Below, piece after piece: positions 1-9,850 of a stretch of DNA of 64,000 nucleotides; position 1 is the first letter of the stretch, and each line of letters opens with the position of its first letter. Source of the DNA: Locusta migratoria (lineage: Eukaryota > Arthropoda > Insecta > Orthoptera > Acrididae); NCBI GenBank assembly GCA_026315105.1, contig CM048744.1:369099159-369163158 (forward strand), read 5' to 3'. The notes under the pieces are model-generated. The model worked only from the letters and a program-made list of their open reading frames with translations, was not told the DNA's origin and did not search any database. The position numbers and the translations under genes are program-made.

Positions 1-907
1 CGGTTTAGTTTTAGATTCGAACTGTTGTGGCTCAAAATCTTGTTGCGGTAGTGATTTCGTGTGGCTGGCCGGAAGTCTTCAAGCCGGACGCCTCTTTCGC
101 GACTTGCGTGTCCCTAACCCACCTCAGTTGTCTAATTGAGGGAAGGGGGCCTAACAATTTAATCTGAAATCCGAGGCACGTGGCTTACCTGGCGACTGCT
201 CATTTAACTGCCAAGGTGAAGGTTAGACTCCAATTTCCGTCGTCGGGCCGGGATTCGATCCCACGACCTCTCGATTTTCTGGCACGCACTAGGTCAACAG
301 GCCCAACTCCTGCTGGATTCCCGGAAGCTGTTTCCGAAACAGAGGATCTTTTTTTTTTACCTTCAGCAGCTCTCAAATGCCATGCCAGTACGGTAACGTC
401 CCAAAACCTTTACAAATTACAGGTCCTCTTTAAAGAATTAGTACGCCATTTAAGTGACCATTCCGGCACGACCCAGATAACGGTTTTTGCGCAGAGGCCG
501 TCTGGTCGTTAACGAGCTTACGGTGTTTTATTGATGGCCGGGTATCGACGCGATCTTCCGAGTATCACGCAAAGTAGGGGGATCGATGTCGCCAGCGACG
601 CAGTCTAATTTGGTCGCCGGAATACGTAACGGAACGTTGCGCTGGACACGGCCGCGGGCGCGGCCCAAAATGCCGCCACCGGGCCGACACTTGCCCCGTG
701 TGGTCGCCGCTGTCTGCACCTGTTGTGTGCGGGGACGCTGCATCTCAGATCGACTTCTGAACGTGCAGCCGTAGTGGCGCTGGCCAATGGCTTGCCACCA
801 TATGGCCCATTTGGCCATCTTAAGAGAGAACGAGTGGCAGCTGCAGCATTGGGGGATGGACAGACGGCTTGGTAGCTGCGGCACTCTTGAGACGATGGTT
901 GGAACTT
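1..907. other. No gene recognised; tRNA-like scrap near 250
   Basis: I see no credible gene here. ORFs exist in several frames around 528-884, but they overlap on both strands and resemble nothing I know, as expected of GC-rich DNA. Around 245-300 the sequence 'gggattcgatccc' reads on the minus strand as a pol III B-box-like GGATCGAATCC followed by a short stem, so it may be the 3' half of an old tRNA-derived SINE. The segment ends where the (TACATC)n tail of the next LINE begins. Confidence 0.3.
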
Positions 908-1912
908 ACATCTACATCTACATGGGATACCCTGTAAATCACATTTAAGTGCCTAGCGGAGGGTTTCGAACCACCATTATACTATTTATCCCCCATTCCA
1001 TTCTCGAATATCGCGCGCGAAGAAAGAACACCTGAATCTCTCTGTACGAGCTCTGATTTTTCGTATTTTATTCTGATGATCATTTCTACCTATGTAAGTG
1101 AGAGTCAACAATATATTTTCGCATTCGGAGGAGAATGTTGGCGATTGGAGTTTCGTAAGTAGCCCACGCCGCGGCAATAAGCGCCGTTGTTGTAATGATT
1201 CCCATCCCAGATCCTGTATCATTTCCGTAACGCTGTCTCCCCTGTATCGTGACAATACAAAACGAGATGCTCTTCTTTGGACTCTTTCGATGTACTCCGT
1301 CAAACCCACCTGATAAGGATCCCACACTGGGCAGCAATACTCCAAAAAGGACGGACAAGCGCAGTGTATGCAGTTTCTTTTGTAGTTCTGTTGCATCTTT
1401 TAAGGGTTCTGCCAATAAAACGCAGTCCTGGTTCGCCTTCCCCACGACATTATCTACGTGTTCTTTCCAATTTAAGTCAGAAGTAATAGTAATTCCTTGG
1501 TATTTTGTGGAGTTTACGGCTTTCACTTTTGATTGATTTATCTTGTATACAAAGTTTAACGGATTTCTTTTCGTACTCATGTGGACAACTTCAACTTCTC
1601 ATTATTTAGAGTCAATTGCCAATTTTTACACCGTAGTGATATCTTATTCAGATCGTTCTGCAGTTGGTTTTGATCTTCAGATGATTTTAATAGACGGTAA
1701 ATGACGGCGTAATCTGCAAACAACCTAAGAGAGCTACTTAGATTTTCCCCTAAATCGTTTATGTAAATAAGGAATGGCAGAGGACCAATAACACTACCCT
1801 GTGGAACGTCCGATATCACTTCTGTTTTAGTCGATGCCTTACCATCGATTATTAAGAACTGTGTCCTCTCTGACAGGAGTGGCAACACTGCTGTGGAGAC
1901 ACTATGCAATGG
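908..1912 (-). mobile_element. CR1/Jockey-group LINE, 3' part with broken reverse transcriptase
   Basis: The minus strand encodes the C-terminal half of a non-LTR reverse transcriptase in several frames. From high to low coordinates it reads VPQGSVIGPLPFLIYINDLG, then RLFADYAVIYR (the catalytic YADD box, here with the second D lost to Y), LNNEK, FLEYCCPVWDPYQ and a C-terminus ending RDIREWNG. The last motif is typical of CR1/Jockey-like ORF2. The element ends at 908 in a short (TAGATG)n tail on its own strand, as 3' ends of this group often do. It is 5'-truncated near 1912 and carries frameshifts. A close relative lies at 47766-48870 and an older one at 20195-21070. Confidence 0.85.
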
Positions 1913-2604
1913 AATCTACTATTGTTGCTGATACCACACTGACATACCTACGTTACCTCCGAGCAAGTGGACTCGCCTATCCCACGTCACCGGCATGCGT
2001 ATAACCGAGGAAAACAGTCACTTGTGAGCGAACGGTCTAACGTAAAGGTGTCACTGTTTTCGAAAAGCAACGAAGTTGCATCAAGATTGAATGAGCCACA
2101 TGTCGTACAGCACGACAGTGTCATCAGTCTTCAACAGCTGAGCGGGAAATAGTGGAATGTTGGGCAAAAGCTTTCCACGAAGGTCGGCAAACTGTACCAG
2201 AGATGCATCGGGGAATTCGTCCTAGCGTCTCAGAAGATGCATACTGTTTCTGCGTTAGTGGTCAGTGACGCCAGACGTTTCGTGAGCTCGCCCACGAAAC
2301 CGGATCAGCGCATACCACTGTGCTTAGCACCCTGAAGGAACGGCTGGGCATACAAAAAATTTAATCACGATGGGTTTCGAATGAATTGACGAAAATGCAG
2401 ATGTCAGACACTCGGTATCAAACGTTGTATATCGATAGAGCATCAACCGAAACATCTATATAATTCGTGCTATGTGCTGCCGTCCAGGAGAACGTACGTA
2501 AATTATGATAATAAGTAACCCTAACCTACGGAGCACAGGAAAAGCGTATCTGTAGAGCGAAAGTTTCCCGTTACAAGGGTCTTCGTTTCAAATCATGGTG
2601 CCAC

Positions 2605-2645
2605 GAATAATAATAATAATAATAATAATTATTATTATTATTTTT
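2605..2645. repeat. (AAT)n/(ATT)n microsatellite
   Basis: About eight AAT units run directly into ATT units, making a self-complementary tract inside the foldback element. Confidence 0.9.
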
Positions 2646-3069
2646 CCTGTATGACACTGCAAATTCTTCTGCGTCGATAAACGTACACCGAGCGTTACAT
2701 GGGACAACATGTACCTGAAATGTAATAGGACTATTCGGATTTTATAACACTGTGTTATCGACAGTTTGCTTTTGCATCGTTTAATTTGAAAGTAGCAAAC
2801 CTGAAGAGTATATTCGTTGAAGAAAGAAACAACTGTACCATACGTGCGGAAGTATTAAAGTAATAATTATAATAGTAAATGACTGCTGGATAGGCAGCAC
2901 CGCCGTTCAGCGGATGTGCGTGATGTGGCTAGAGTGCTGTCTGTGTGTTTGCCCACACCATCTAGTGGGGCTGATGTCTGCACACTACTGCTACTGCTGC
3001 AGCTGACAGTGCTATTTTGCGAAATGAACCCGTGGAAAGTTATAGACATTCTCTTCACCGTACTGAAGT

Positions 3070-3155
3070 AAAAAAAAAAAAAAAAAAAAAAAAAAGGCCA
3101 GGTGGGTCTTGAGCCCACGATCCTCTGTTCGATGAACTAAAGCTCAATCAACTTT
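3070..3155 (-). repeat. Poly(A) tract next to a tRNA-like 3' half
   Basis: A run of 26 A occupies 3070-3095. Beside it, the minus strand reads GTGGG-CTCAAGA-CCCAC, a perfect five-pair T-arm-like stem with a seven-base loop, then CTGGCC and the T-run. This looks like the 3' half of a tRNA or tRNA-derived SINE followed by T residues. I see no complete cloverleaf, so I do not call a tRNA gene. Confidence 0.5.
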
Positions 3156-4136
3156 TTTTTCAGGTAGATCTATGCGTTCCGGTCGTTGGTTCAGTTCGTT
3201 CATGATGTTCGTTGCATATTTGGCTCAGGTTTTTTATTACAGAGAGCGTTGAGCCGCGGCGCCCGGCACCAACTAGCCCATGGTAGTACAGCGTGATAAG
3301 CTCTTACAGTTATGCTTCTCCTCTACTTCGTAGGTTAGGTGTTACTTATTATAATAATTTACTCACGTTCTCCTGGACGGCAGCACGTAGCACGAATGAT
3401 ATAGAAGTTTCGGTTGATCGATATACAACCTTTGGTACCGATGTGAGTGTCTGACATCTGAAGGTTTGGATGTCACACGCACTTGGAGCGCTATGAGCGC
3501 GTAGGAGATGCTTTGTTACGCCGTAACACTGGATGAGACATGGGCCACATCGTACGAGCAACAATGGCGTCATTATGGGTCGCCGCGAAAGTCGAAAGTG
3601 CGTCAGAGCCCCAGTATGGTGAAAGTTACGGTGACTCTCGTGTACTGCTTTGATGGTGTTATCCCAACGCACTACGTTCCTGCACGGCAGCACATCAATA
3701 CAGTATTACAGTTCGTTTCTGGAGCATCATCTACAACCAGCTTTGCTAACGAAACACCAACAGTATTGCGCAACCCATCCATCCTTTTGCGCGACAATGC
3801 GCGGGCGCATGTGGCTACTCTGTTCGACCGATGGGACTGGGAAGTACAGTACCATCCACTACACTCCCCAGACAAGTCATTGCGACTTTCATTTGAATCC
3901 GAAGATGAAGGTACCACTTCAGAACTGTTCCAAAGATTCGACAGGCAGTAGACAGCTCCATTCGCACAATCAACAGAAGAGCCTCTGTTAATGGTATACT
4001 ACGCGTTCTACATCGCTGGCAACGGGTTCTACACAACGTTGGTGACCACTTTGAATGACAGTAACAGGTGAAACCATATAACGCTTTTGTATCGGTTGTG
4101 AATAAATAGTTGCCACTATTTAAGTGCCAACCCTCG

Positions 4137-4711
4137 TAGTTTCGGTTCGCGCGGTTGAAGTCGACCAAGCCGCGGCATTAAAGCGTTGTGCGTTGTGCGT
4201 TTTCCCTCCGAAAACTTTACATTATTACTCCAAAATTATTATCAAAAATTTATCGTCATAATGTTACTTTCCGTTATTTCTTTTCTGAGTCAGGTATTTT
4301 TGAACAAAATTCCATCCTGATCTGACATCCTGACACTGTTCGTCTCTCAACGTATTTCAGAACTTAGTATTGCTCCAACCGCAGCCAGCATCTTTATGAT
4401 GATAATGTAGCAAGAAGTGTAGGTCTGGCACTTGGTGCGCGTATACCAAATCAATGAAAATCTTCCGTACGCGGTTACGGACATTCAGTAGCAAAGAAAT
4501 TCCGCTGTCAATAGAGAGTAAACACCTTTCAATGTCACGTGACACGTAATAACATGAATTCATCTGACAAATCACAAAATGTTATGACGTATGGTACACT
4601 TCACAATATGACAAGATTCATGTGAAATGATGTAAGACGTTATGAGGCAGATGGTATTTCAGATGCCACAATTATGTGTGTCGAGACTTTACATCGAATA
4701 CGCTATGTGGC
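4137..4711. other. No feature recognised
   Basis: Mixed-composition DNA with only short ORFs. I see no repeat family or RNA gene. Confidence 0.4.
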
Positions 4712-4823
4712 AAAAATGTTCAAATGTTTGTAAAGCTATGTGACCAAACTGCTGTGGTCATCAGTCGCTAGGCATACAAACAACTTGAACTCACTTATGC
4801 TACGCGCAACACACCCACCCACC

Positions 4824-4862
<39 letters not shown>

Positions 4863-4885
4863 AAACACACATCCATGCCCGCCGC
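4712..4885 (-). mobile_element. SINE 3' part with expanded (CCCA)n(CA)n
   Basis: On the plus strand it starts 'aaaaatgttcaaatgtttgt' and continues through 'gtcatcagtc' and 'acttgaact', the reverse complement of the common SINE tail in this window. A simple repeat of CCCA then CA units (about 4809-4856) has expanded at the place where other copies carry 'aacacacacaccc'. The tRNA head is missing after 'catgcccg', so the copy is truncated. Confidence 0.75.
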
Positions 4886-6149
4886 AGTTCTTCAGACGGA
4901 TTTTCTTGATTTTGGTGGATAGTGACGCAGCCTGTCCATTGGAATTTGACGTACAGCATGCGATTTTTTTCATGGGTCCTTTTGACACGTCAAAGCGTGT
5001 TTGAAAACCACGCCTTGTCACCATAGTACTGTGTTGTAACCTGTGGTATTCCAGAGAAACGCGTTGTTCGATGGAATACATTACTGCAACCTCCTCCTTC
5101 AGCAGCTAAGCACCTTCCACGTTGCAACGGTTTAACTATTTGAAGGCACGCCACAATTCAGTTACAGCGCCATCTGTTGGCAGCTATTTACACTAAGGCG
5201 GCCAACTTTTTCAAAACTCAATGCGGGACATTTCGAGGATTTGAAGGACTCATTGTGCCAGTTATTCTGAAAGTAGGAAAGAAATTTAGGCGAGCTGTGT
5301 AAGCCTACCCATTTACTTTTAAACTAACACATCTCACGGGAGTGACACTTTTATTCTTAATTTTCAATCTTTGTTTCATAACTTTTTTCTCATGCTACTA
5401 TTTTGAATTTTAGAGTGTGACAATTTTTACACACTCTTTCTCCGTTACGTATTTCCGATCACCTTTGTTGTCTGTACTACTTTTATTTGTTCCAACTCGT
5501 GGAGCATCATGCTCCCTACATTTTGATAAGTAGCTTACTCCGCCAAAAGTATTCTATTTTGCAATAACCTCGAATTAAATTTGATAAAAACTACTTTTTA
5601 AAACCATTTGAACTACTGTATTATAGAAGTTCTTTCGATGAAGTGCAGAGTTTAATTGTGCCTTCCTACATTAAATTTTTCTCTCAATTTCGTTCTTTCA
5701 TTTTCAGAATTTCACCACTTTTTTATTCATGAAGGAAGTAAGACAAGTGCTGATATTGTAGTTGCATGTCAGATTTTAAATACTTTTTACAGAGAGAAAT
5801 AATATTACATCTGAACCTAGACTTGGATGCAATTGAATTGTTACAATGCAGCCAATGCTATTCTTTCTGTGTTGTTTCATCATACTGATTGTGTAAGAAA
5901 TGAAATATGGTCCCCATTATAAAAAAAGATAAAAAAAAAACATACATTCGTGTTGAAAATAATATATGTTTATGTTTTGGAATGTGTCCTTTGTAACCCA
6001 TGCCGTACGTAAATGTTCGTAAAAGTCGTTTTTCCGAATATATTTGGGGTGAAAAGTTTCAATGACACATATATAAGATCACTTGGGGTATATGCGACCA
6101 GGGTGTAATTGGACCGTAGGCTTTTTTCATAAAAGTTGTGAGAATAATT
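4886..6149. other. AT-rich stretch, no gene recognised
   Basis: No gene or RNA can be supported. The phrase 'gcgccatctgttggcag' near 5170 looks like a worn repeat. The rest is AT-rich with homopolymer runs, for example near 5920-5940. Confidence 0.4.
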
Positions 6150-6169
6150 TCACTTGAAAAGATAAAAAT

Positions 6170-6262
6170 TCAAATGCTTGTAAATCTATGGAACCAAACT
6201 ACATGGTCATCAGTCCGTAGCTTAAAAACTACTTAAACTAAGGTAAACTAACCTAAGGAAAA

Positions 6263-6318
<56 letters not shown>

Positions 6319-6411
6319 ATGCCCCAGGGAGAACTCGAACCTCCGACGGCGAGCAACCGCGTGCTCCGCAGCAAGGCGCCTTGGACCGCTCGGCTACTCC
6401 ACCGCGGCAAG
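6170..6411 (-). mobile_element. tRNA-derived SINE inserted in the foldback element
   Basis: It is flanked by a 9-bp TSD 'gataaaaat' (6161-6169 and 6412-6420). On the minus strand the head reads GCCGCGGTGGAGTAGCCGAG, followed by a B box GGTTCGAGTTCTCC-like segment, and the tail ends 'caaatgttcaaat'-type sequence near 6170. An (AC)n run at about 6262-6316 has expanded between head and tail. Confidence 0.9.
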
Positions 6412-6744
6412 GATAAAAATGCAGCCCACGGCAAAATTAAAAATTATTTAATCTGGTTTCGGCAATAACTGCGATTGCCTTCATCAGAAATTATAAATTA
6501 AAACAAGCCACATAATAAAAGTTAGAACTCAGCTGTAAAGCGCAAGTCACAAAATTTGAAACAGTTTTTTAGAAAGAGCTAGCCACTATGGGCTGCACGC
6601 CCGCACGGAGGCATCAGACTACTGTCTGCAGCCGTGCAGCCCATAGTGGCTAGCTCTTTCTAAAAAACTGTTTCAAATTTTGTGACTTGCGGTTTACAGC
6701 TGAGTTCTAACTTTTATTATGTGGCTTGTTTTAATTTATAATTT

Positions 6745-6787
6745 CTGATGAAGGCAATCGCAGTTATTGCCGAAACCAGGTTAAATA
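6745..6787 (+). ncRNA. Candidate hammerhead-ribozyme-like motif
   Basis: What is seen: ATTT, CTGATGA, one extra A, stem GGCAAT/ATTGCC, GAAA, C-CAG-G, T-T, AAAT. ATTT and AAAT can pair as stem I, C-CAG-G gives a one-pair stem III with a triloop, and the cleavage triplet would be GUU. This is the order of a type I hammerhead with minimal stem III. The departure is the extra A between A9 and stem II; a GUU triplet is allowed but weaker. The left-arm copy (6453-6487, minus) keeps the core but has A for the stem III G. Confidence 0.4.
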
Positions 6788-6977
6788 ATTTTTAATTTTG
6801 CAACCGACGGCTGCATTTTTATCCTTTGACGTTGTAACGGTCGCTGACAATAACAACTATGTTCAAATTCATTTCAAGTGCTTGGCAGCACTGAAGAACA
6901 ACGGCTTCTCCCGTGAACACGCAGGCTCACCTATCTAAGTGTTGTGGTTTTAGTGTTGCAGTTTTTTTTCAATTTTG

Positions 6978-7170
6978 CGCCGGCCGCGGTGGCCGAGCGT
7001 TCTGCGGCGCGCCAGTCACAGTCGGCACGGCCACTACAGTCGGGGGTTCGAATCCCCCCTCGGGCTTGGATGTTTGTGTCCAAGTATAAGGTAGTTCAAA
7101 GTAGTTTGTAAGTTTAGGGACTGATGACCCCGCGCTTAAGTCCCTTAAGTTTAACAAACAGTTGAAACAG
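6978..7170 (+). mobile_element. Full-length SINE, class II tRNA head
   Basis: It starts GCCGGCCGCGGTGGCCGAG (A box of tRNA-Ser/Leu type) and has a perfect B box GGTTCGAATCC. The tail 'aagtagtttgtaagtttag' runs to 'gttgaaacag'. An 11-bp TSD 'tttcaattttg' flanks it (6967-6977 and 7171-7181), which supports retrotransposition. Confidence 0.95.
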
Positions 7171-7181
7171 TTTCAATTTTG

Positions 7182-8504
7182 TAGTGCTTGATTTCTGTAG
7201 CAATGTGATGTCATCCTTACTTTACGAAGCACCTACATGTTTACTGTAAGTATTATCACTGCGACAGGTATTTTAGCATGAAGTTGAAGCACAACAGTCA
7301 CTTGAAACATTACTGGCAACAGGTGTTCTCCTTTATTTTATTAGTTTGAGGTGGTGGCCCAGTTACCCCCAAAATATTTCAAAACTGGGGTAAGTGGGCC
7401 AGGTGCTTGGGGTATCTGGGACCCCCCTAGGATCCATTTACGCCAAACACACCCATTTACCCCAAGTACTTTGTCATTATTGCTTCTTTTTAATTCATTA
7501 CTAAAATCAATTTGTTTATATTTTCTTTGTGAATTATGTTATTTTTATCTGGTGTAAAATTCTTGAACATTCGTTTACAGATAGCTTTTATTTTGTATAA
7601 CATGACTGTTTCGGGACAGCTGCCCATCGTCAGATCTGTTAACAAAAGTTACAATTAATTGTAAGCTACTGCTTACATCGTATAAAATCCAAAAAACGTT
7701 AATGGAAAATCAAATTATGAAAATTTTTCAAACGACACTTCCAAACCGTGAACTTTATGGAAACAGGAGAAGAGGGATACATTACCGAAAATGATGTCGT
7801 AAGAAAGCTGTCAAAGCCTCTTAAAAGCAGCTCTGCTAGATTCAAAGAGATGATCAGCTTCACTGATGCTATGAGTGACTTAACGAACATTTTTAGCAAG
7901 ATATAATTAAATGTTAATAACTAAATTTGGGCTCATTAACTTTACTTGTGTAATTGGAACTCTTGTTTCATAATAAAAGTTGAGTTATTCAAAGATTTGA
8001 ATTAATTTCACATCCAGTCATTCTGTACAGGTTGACTTGCATTGTCGATAACTCGACTACAGGTGTTGAAATGACTTGTTTTAATTTTCTCATGGAGTTT
8101 ACATGTTACCCAACAAGCCCAATTACCTTAATTGAGGCAACAATAATTAGTTTGTAACTAAAATCCCTATGGTTCAGTTACCCCACTCTATGGGGGTATC
8201 TGGGCCCATTTGGGCATTTTTTTCTTTTCCCCTTCTCAAGTTTAAATATAATGCAGATTATATTCTGTTATATTTGTAGATAGAATGTTGTATTATAATA
8301 AAATATGTTTTAGATGGTAATTTAACGTATTAATAATTCCTAGACTAGTAGTAAGTTAGGAACTATGCAATCACATTCTAAAATCATGGCCTAGATCCCC
8401 GAACTGATCTTATATGTCTGTGTTTCAATTTTTGATTATATAAAGATGATGCTACTGAGGCGCTGAAACTGGTAGCTTGGATAAACTTGTATAAAACTAA
8501 CATG
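7182..8504. other. No gene recognised; two degenerate hairpin-plus-GAAAC motifs
   Basis: Mostly AT-rich, with no coding region I can support. Two short motifs resemble the conserved hairpin of the foldback elements: on the minus strand near 7594-7623 (CTGACGA, GGG...CCC, GAAAC) and on the plus strand near 8445-8475 (GATGATGC...GCTGAAACTGG). They probably mark the remains of such elements. Confidence 0.35.
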
Positions 8505-9850
8505 ATGGGTAGTTGGGTATTCTGCCAGGTGTCAGTGTCTACTCTGCACAATATTTCAGCTACGTAACTTGTAACCTTCATCAAGTGCGACCTGAGAGTG
8601 GACCGGGTCCAGTGTTTGTCTGCATCCTTCCCCCTCCACTGGCGGTTGTAGGTGTTCCCTCTGTGGTCCACGCCTGTCAGACCCGCCTCTGATCGTTCTA
8701 TCTGTAATCTGGTGCTCCGTTTGCGGTCCGCGCCCACTCGCTGAGGTGTTCTGGGGTGCTGATGTTGGTAGTGGCACTAGGTGCTCCCTCTGTGTTCCGC
8801 GCCCGCCATACCCGCCTCTGGTTGTGCCATCCATGATGTGGCGTTCCACTTGCGGTCCACGCCCGCTCGCTGAGATGTTATGGGGCGCTGATGTTCCTCT
8901 TTCCATCCGCTGCAACCACAGGTGCTCTCTTTGTGGTCTGCGCCCATCGTACTCACCTCTGAGAGCTTCATCTTCGATCTGGCGCTCCCTCTGTGGTCCG
9001 CACCCATTGTACCCGCTCCTGGACGTTGTATCTTCAGTCCCGTCCTCCTGGTGCTCTGCTTGGGGAGCGTTCTGCATGCCCATGCCTCCAGCGCTTGAGT
9101 ATATGTTGTACTGGCGCTGTCCTCATTGCTTCTTCAATAGTTCCAGAGCAGGGTCCCAGGCTCAGCTTGTAGCCTGTGTCACAGTCCATGAGATTGTAGG
9201 CCATTTTGATTTATATTGACTCCTTAATAACACTACCCCAGAATCGTGGTGTCTATGCCATAATCTTGGTGCCATCGTAGTTTATGACATGATCCAGCTG
9301 CAGTCAGTGTTCAGCAATCGCTGATTTCGTCACTTGCCTTAATCGGGTGTGCCTTTGATGCTCCTTGCACCTGATATCCACTGTTCTGGTGGTCTGGCCA
9401 ATTTTGGACATTCCACATTGACAAGGGATGCTATAAATACCTGTTTCTGTAACCCCAGGTCGTCTTTTACATTTTCCACCAAACCCCTGATCTTGCTGGC
9501 TGGACGGAAGACACACTTGATGTTGTGTTTACGAAGAATCCTGCTGATTCTGGCTGAAATAGAACCGGCATACGGCAGATAAGCTGTCTTCTTTGCTTCC
9601 CCTTCCTCTGCTTCTGGAACCTCCGGTGTAGGGGCTGGTTGGAATGCCCTCTCAATCTGTCTTGTCGTATATCCATTCTAGTAGAACAGTGCTTTAAGGT
9701 GCTCAATTTCAGAAGGTAGACTTTCTTGGTCTGACAAGGCACGTGCTCTGTGGACTAATGTCTTGAGGATCCCATTCTTCTGTGCAGGATGGTGGCAGCT
9801 GCTGGCCTGCAGGTATAAGTCGGTGTGTGTCGGTTTTCGATAGTCATTAG
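8505..9850 (-). mobile_element. Penelope-like element 3' part, left (minus) arm
   Basis: Minus-strand frames between 9304 and 9742 give RT-distal sequence resembling LPYAGSISARISRILRKHNI, then GIYSIPCQCG and IGQTTRTVDIRCKEHQRHTR. That is the GIY-YIG endonuclease of Penelope-like elements, with the GIY...YIG pattern altered to GIYS...KIG. A tail of tandem units follows at lower coordinates. It ends near 8505 and is fused at 9850 to a plus-strand copy of the same region. Frameshifts disable it. Confidence 0.85.
8640..9030 (-). repeat. Tandem 60-70 bp units in the Penelope-like tail
   Basis: The phrase 'gtggtccgcgcccatcgtac' and close variants recur at about 8655, 8717, 8786, 8852, 8935 and 8994, interleaved with 'cgctgaggtgttctggggtg'. 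The array continues the element's 3' coding frame and therefore produces long but meaningless ORFs on both strands. The same array occurs inverted at 10590-10930. Confidence 0.8.

Larger units (their letters stand above)
2398..3462. mobile_element. Non-autonomous inverted-repeat (foldback) element inside mariner
   Basis: The arms at about 2398-2530 and 3330-3462 are inverted copies of roughly 130 bp, beginning 'cagatgtcagacac' and ending 'gtgtctgacatctg'. They share inner blocks such as 'gctgccgtccaggagaacgt' and its complement. The roughly 800-bp interior holds an (AAT)n tract, a 26-nt poly(A) and a tRNA-like piece, but no transposase. It sits within the mariner coding region, between LTKMQ and the THLERYERVG segment. 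I could not settle an exact target-site duplication. Confidence 0.75.
2110..4136 (+). pseudogene. Mariner-family transposase pseudogene, split by an inverted-repeat insertion
   Basis: The N-terminal part (about 2140-2397) gives a helix-turn-helix segment, RQT.RELAHETG.AHTTVLSTL then WVSNELTKMQ in broken frames. The C-terminal part resumes at 3463 with THLERYERVGDALLRR, then VTLDETWATSYE (first catalytic D), EWRHYGSPRKSKVRQ-like sequence, LRDNARAHVATLF (second D) and, after a frameshift near 3870, HCDFHLNPKMK holding the third D. The tail RTINRRASVNG ends near 4056. An element end 'gccactatttaagtgccaac' lies at 4107-4136; I do not find its partner upstream, so the 5' end is truncated or decayed. 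Removing 2398-3462 restores the order of the protein, so that segment is a later insertion. Stops and frameshifts make the gene dead. Confidence 0.8.
6150..6835. mobile_element. Near-palindromic foldback element with hammerhead-like motifs
   Basis: The left arm (6412-6599, resuming a stub before 6170) and the right arm (6632-6833) are almost exact inverted copies of about 190 bp, with about 30 bp between them. Each arm contains CTGATGA, a GGCAAT/ATTGCC stem and GAAAC. The right arm has these at 6745-6777 on the plus strand and the left at 6453-6487 on the minus strand. No protein is encoded. The left end is interrupted by a SINE flanked by TSD 'gataaaaat', so the foldback is the older element. 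Confidence 0.85.

Noticed and set aside
528..884. Overlapping GC-rich ORFs
   Set aside because: Open in three frames and on both strands, with no recognisable protein.
2605..2645. CRISPR-like or regulatory repeat
   Set aside because: Simple (AAT)n microsatellite in a eukaryotic repeat; no spacer structure anywhere in the window.
8746..9219. 157-residue Cys/Pro/Arg-rich ORF on the plus strand
   Set aside because: It is the reverse reading of the tandem array in the Penelope-like tail; the equivalent occurs on the opposite strand in the other arm.
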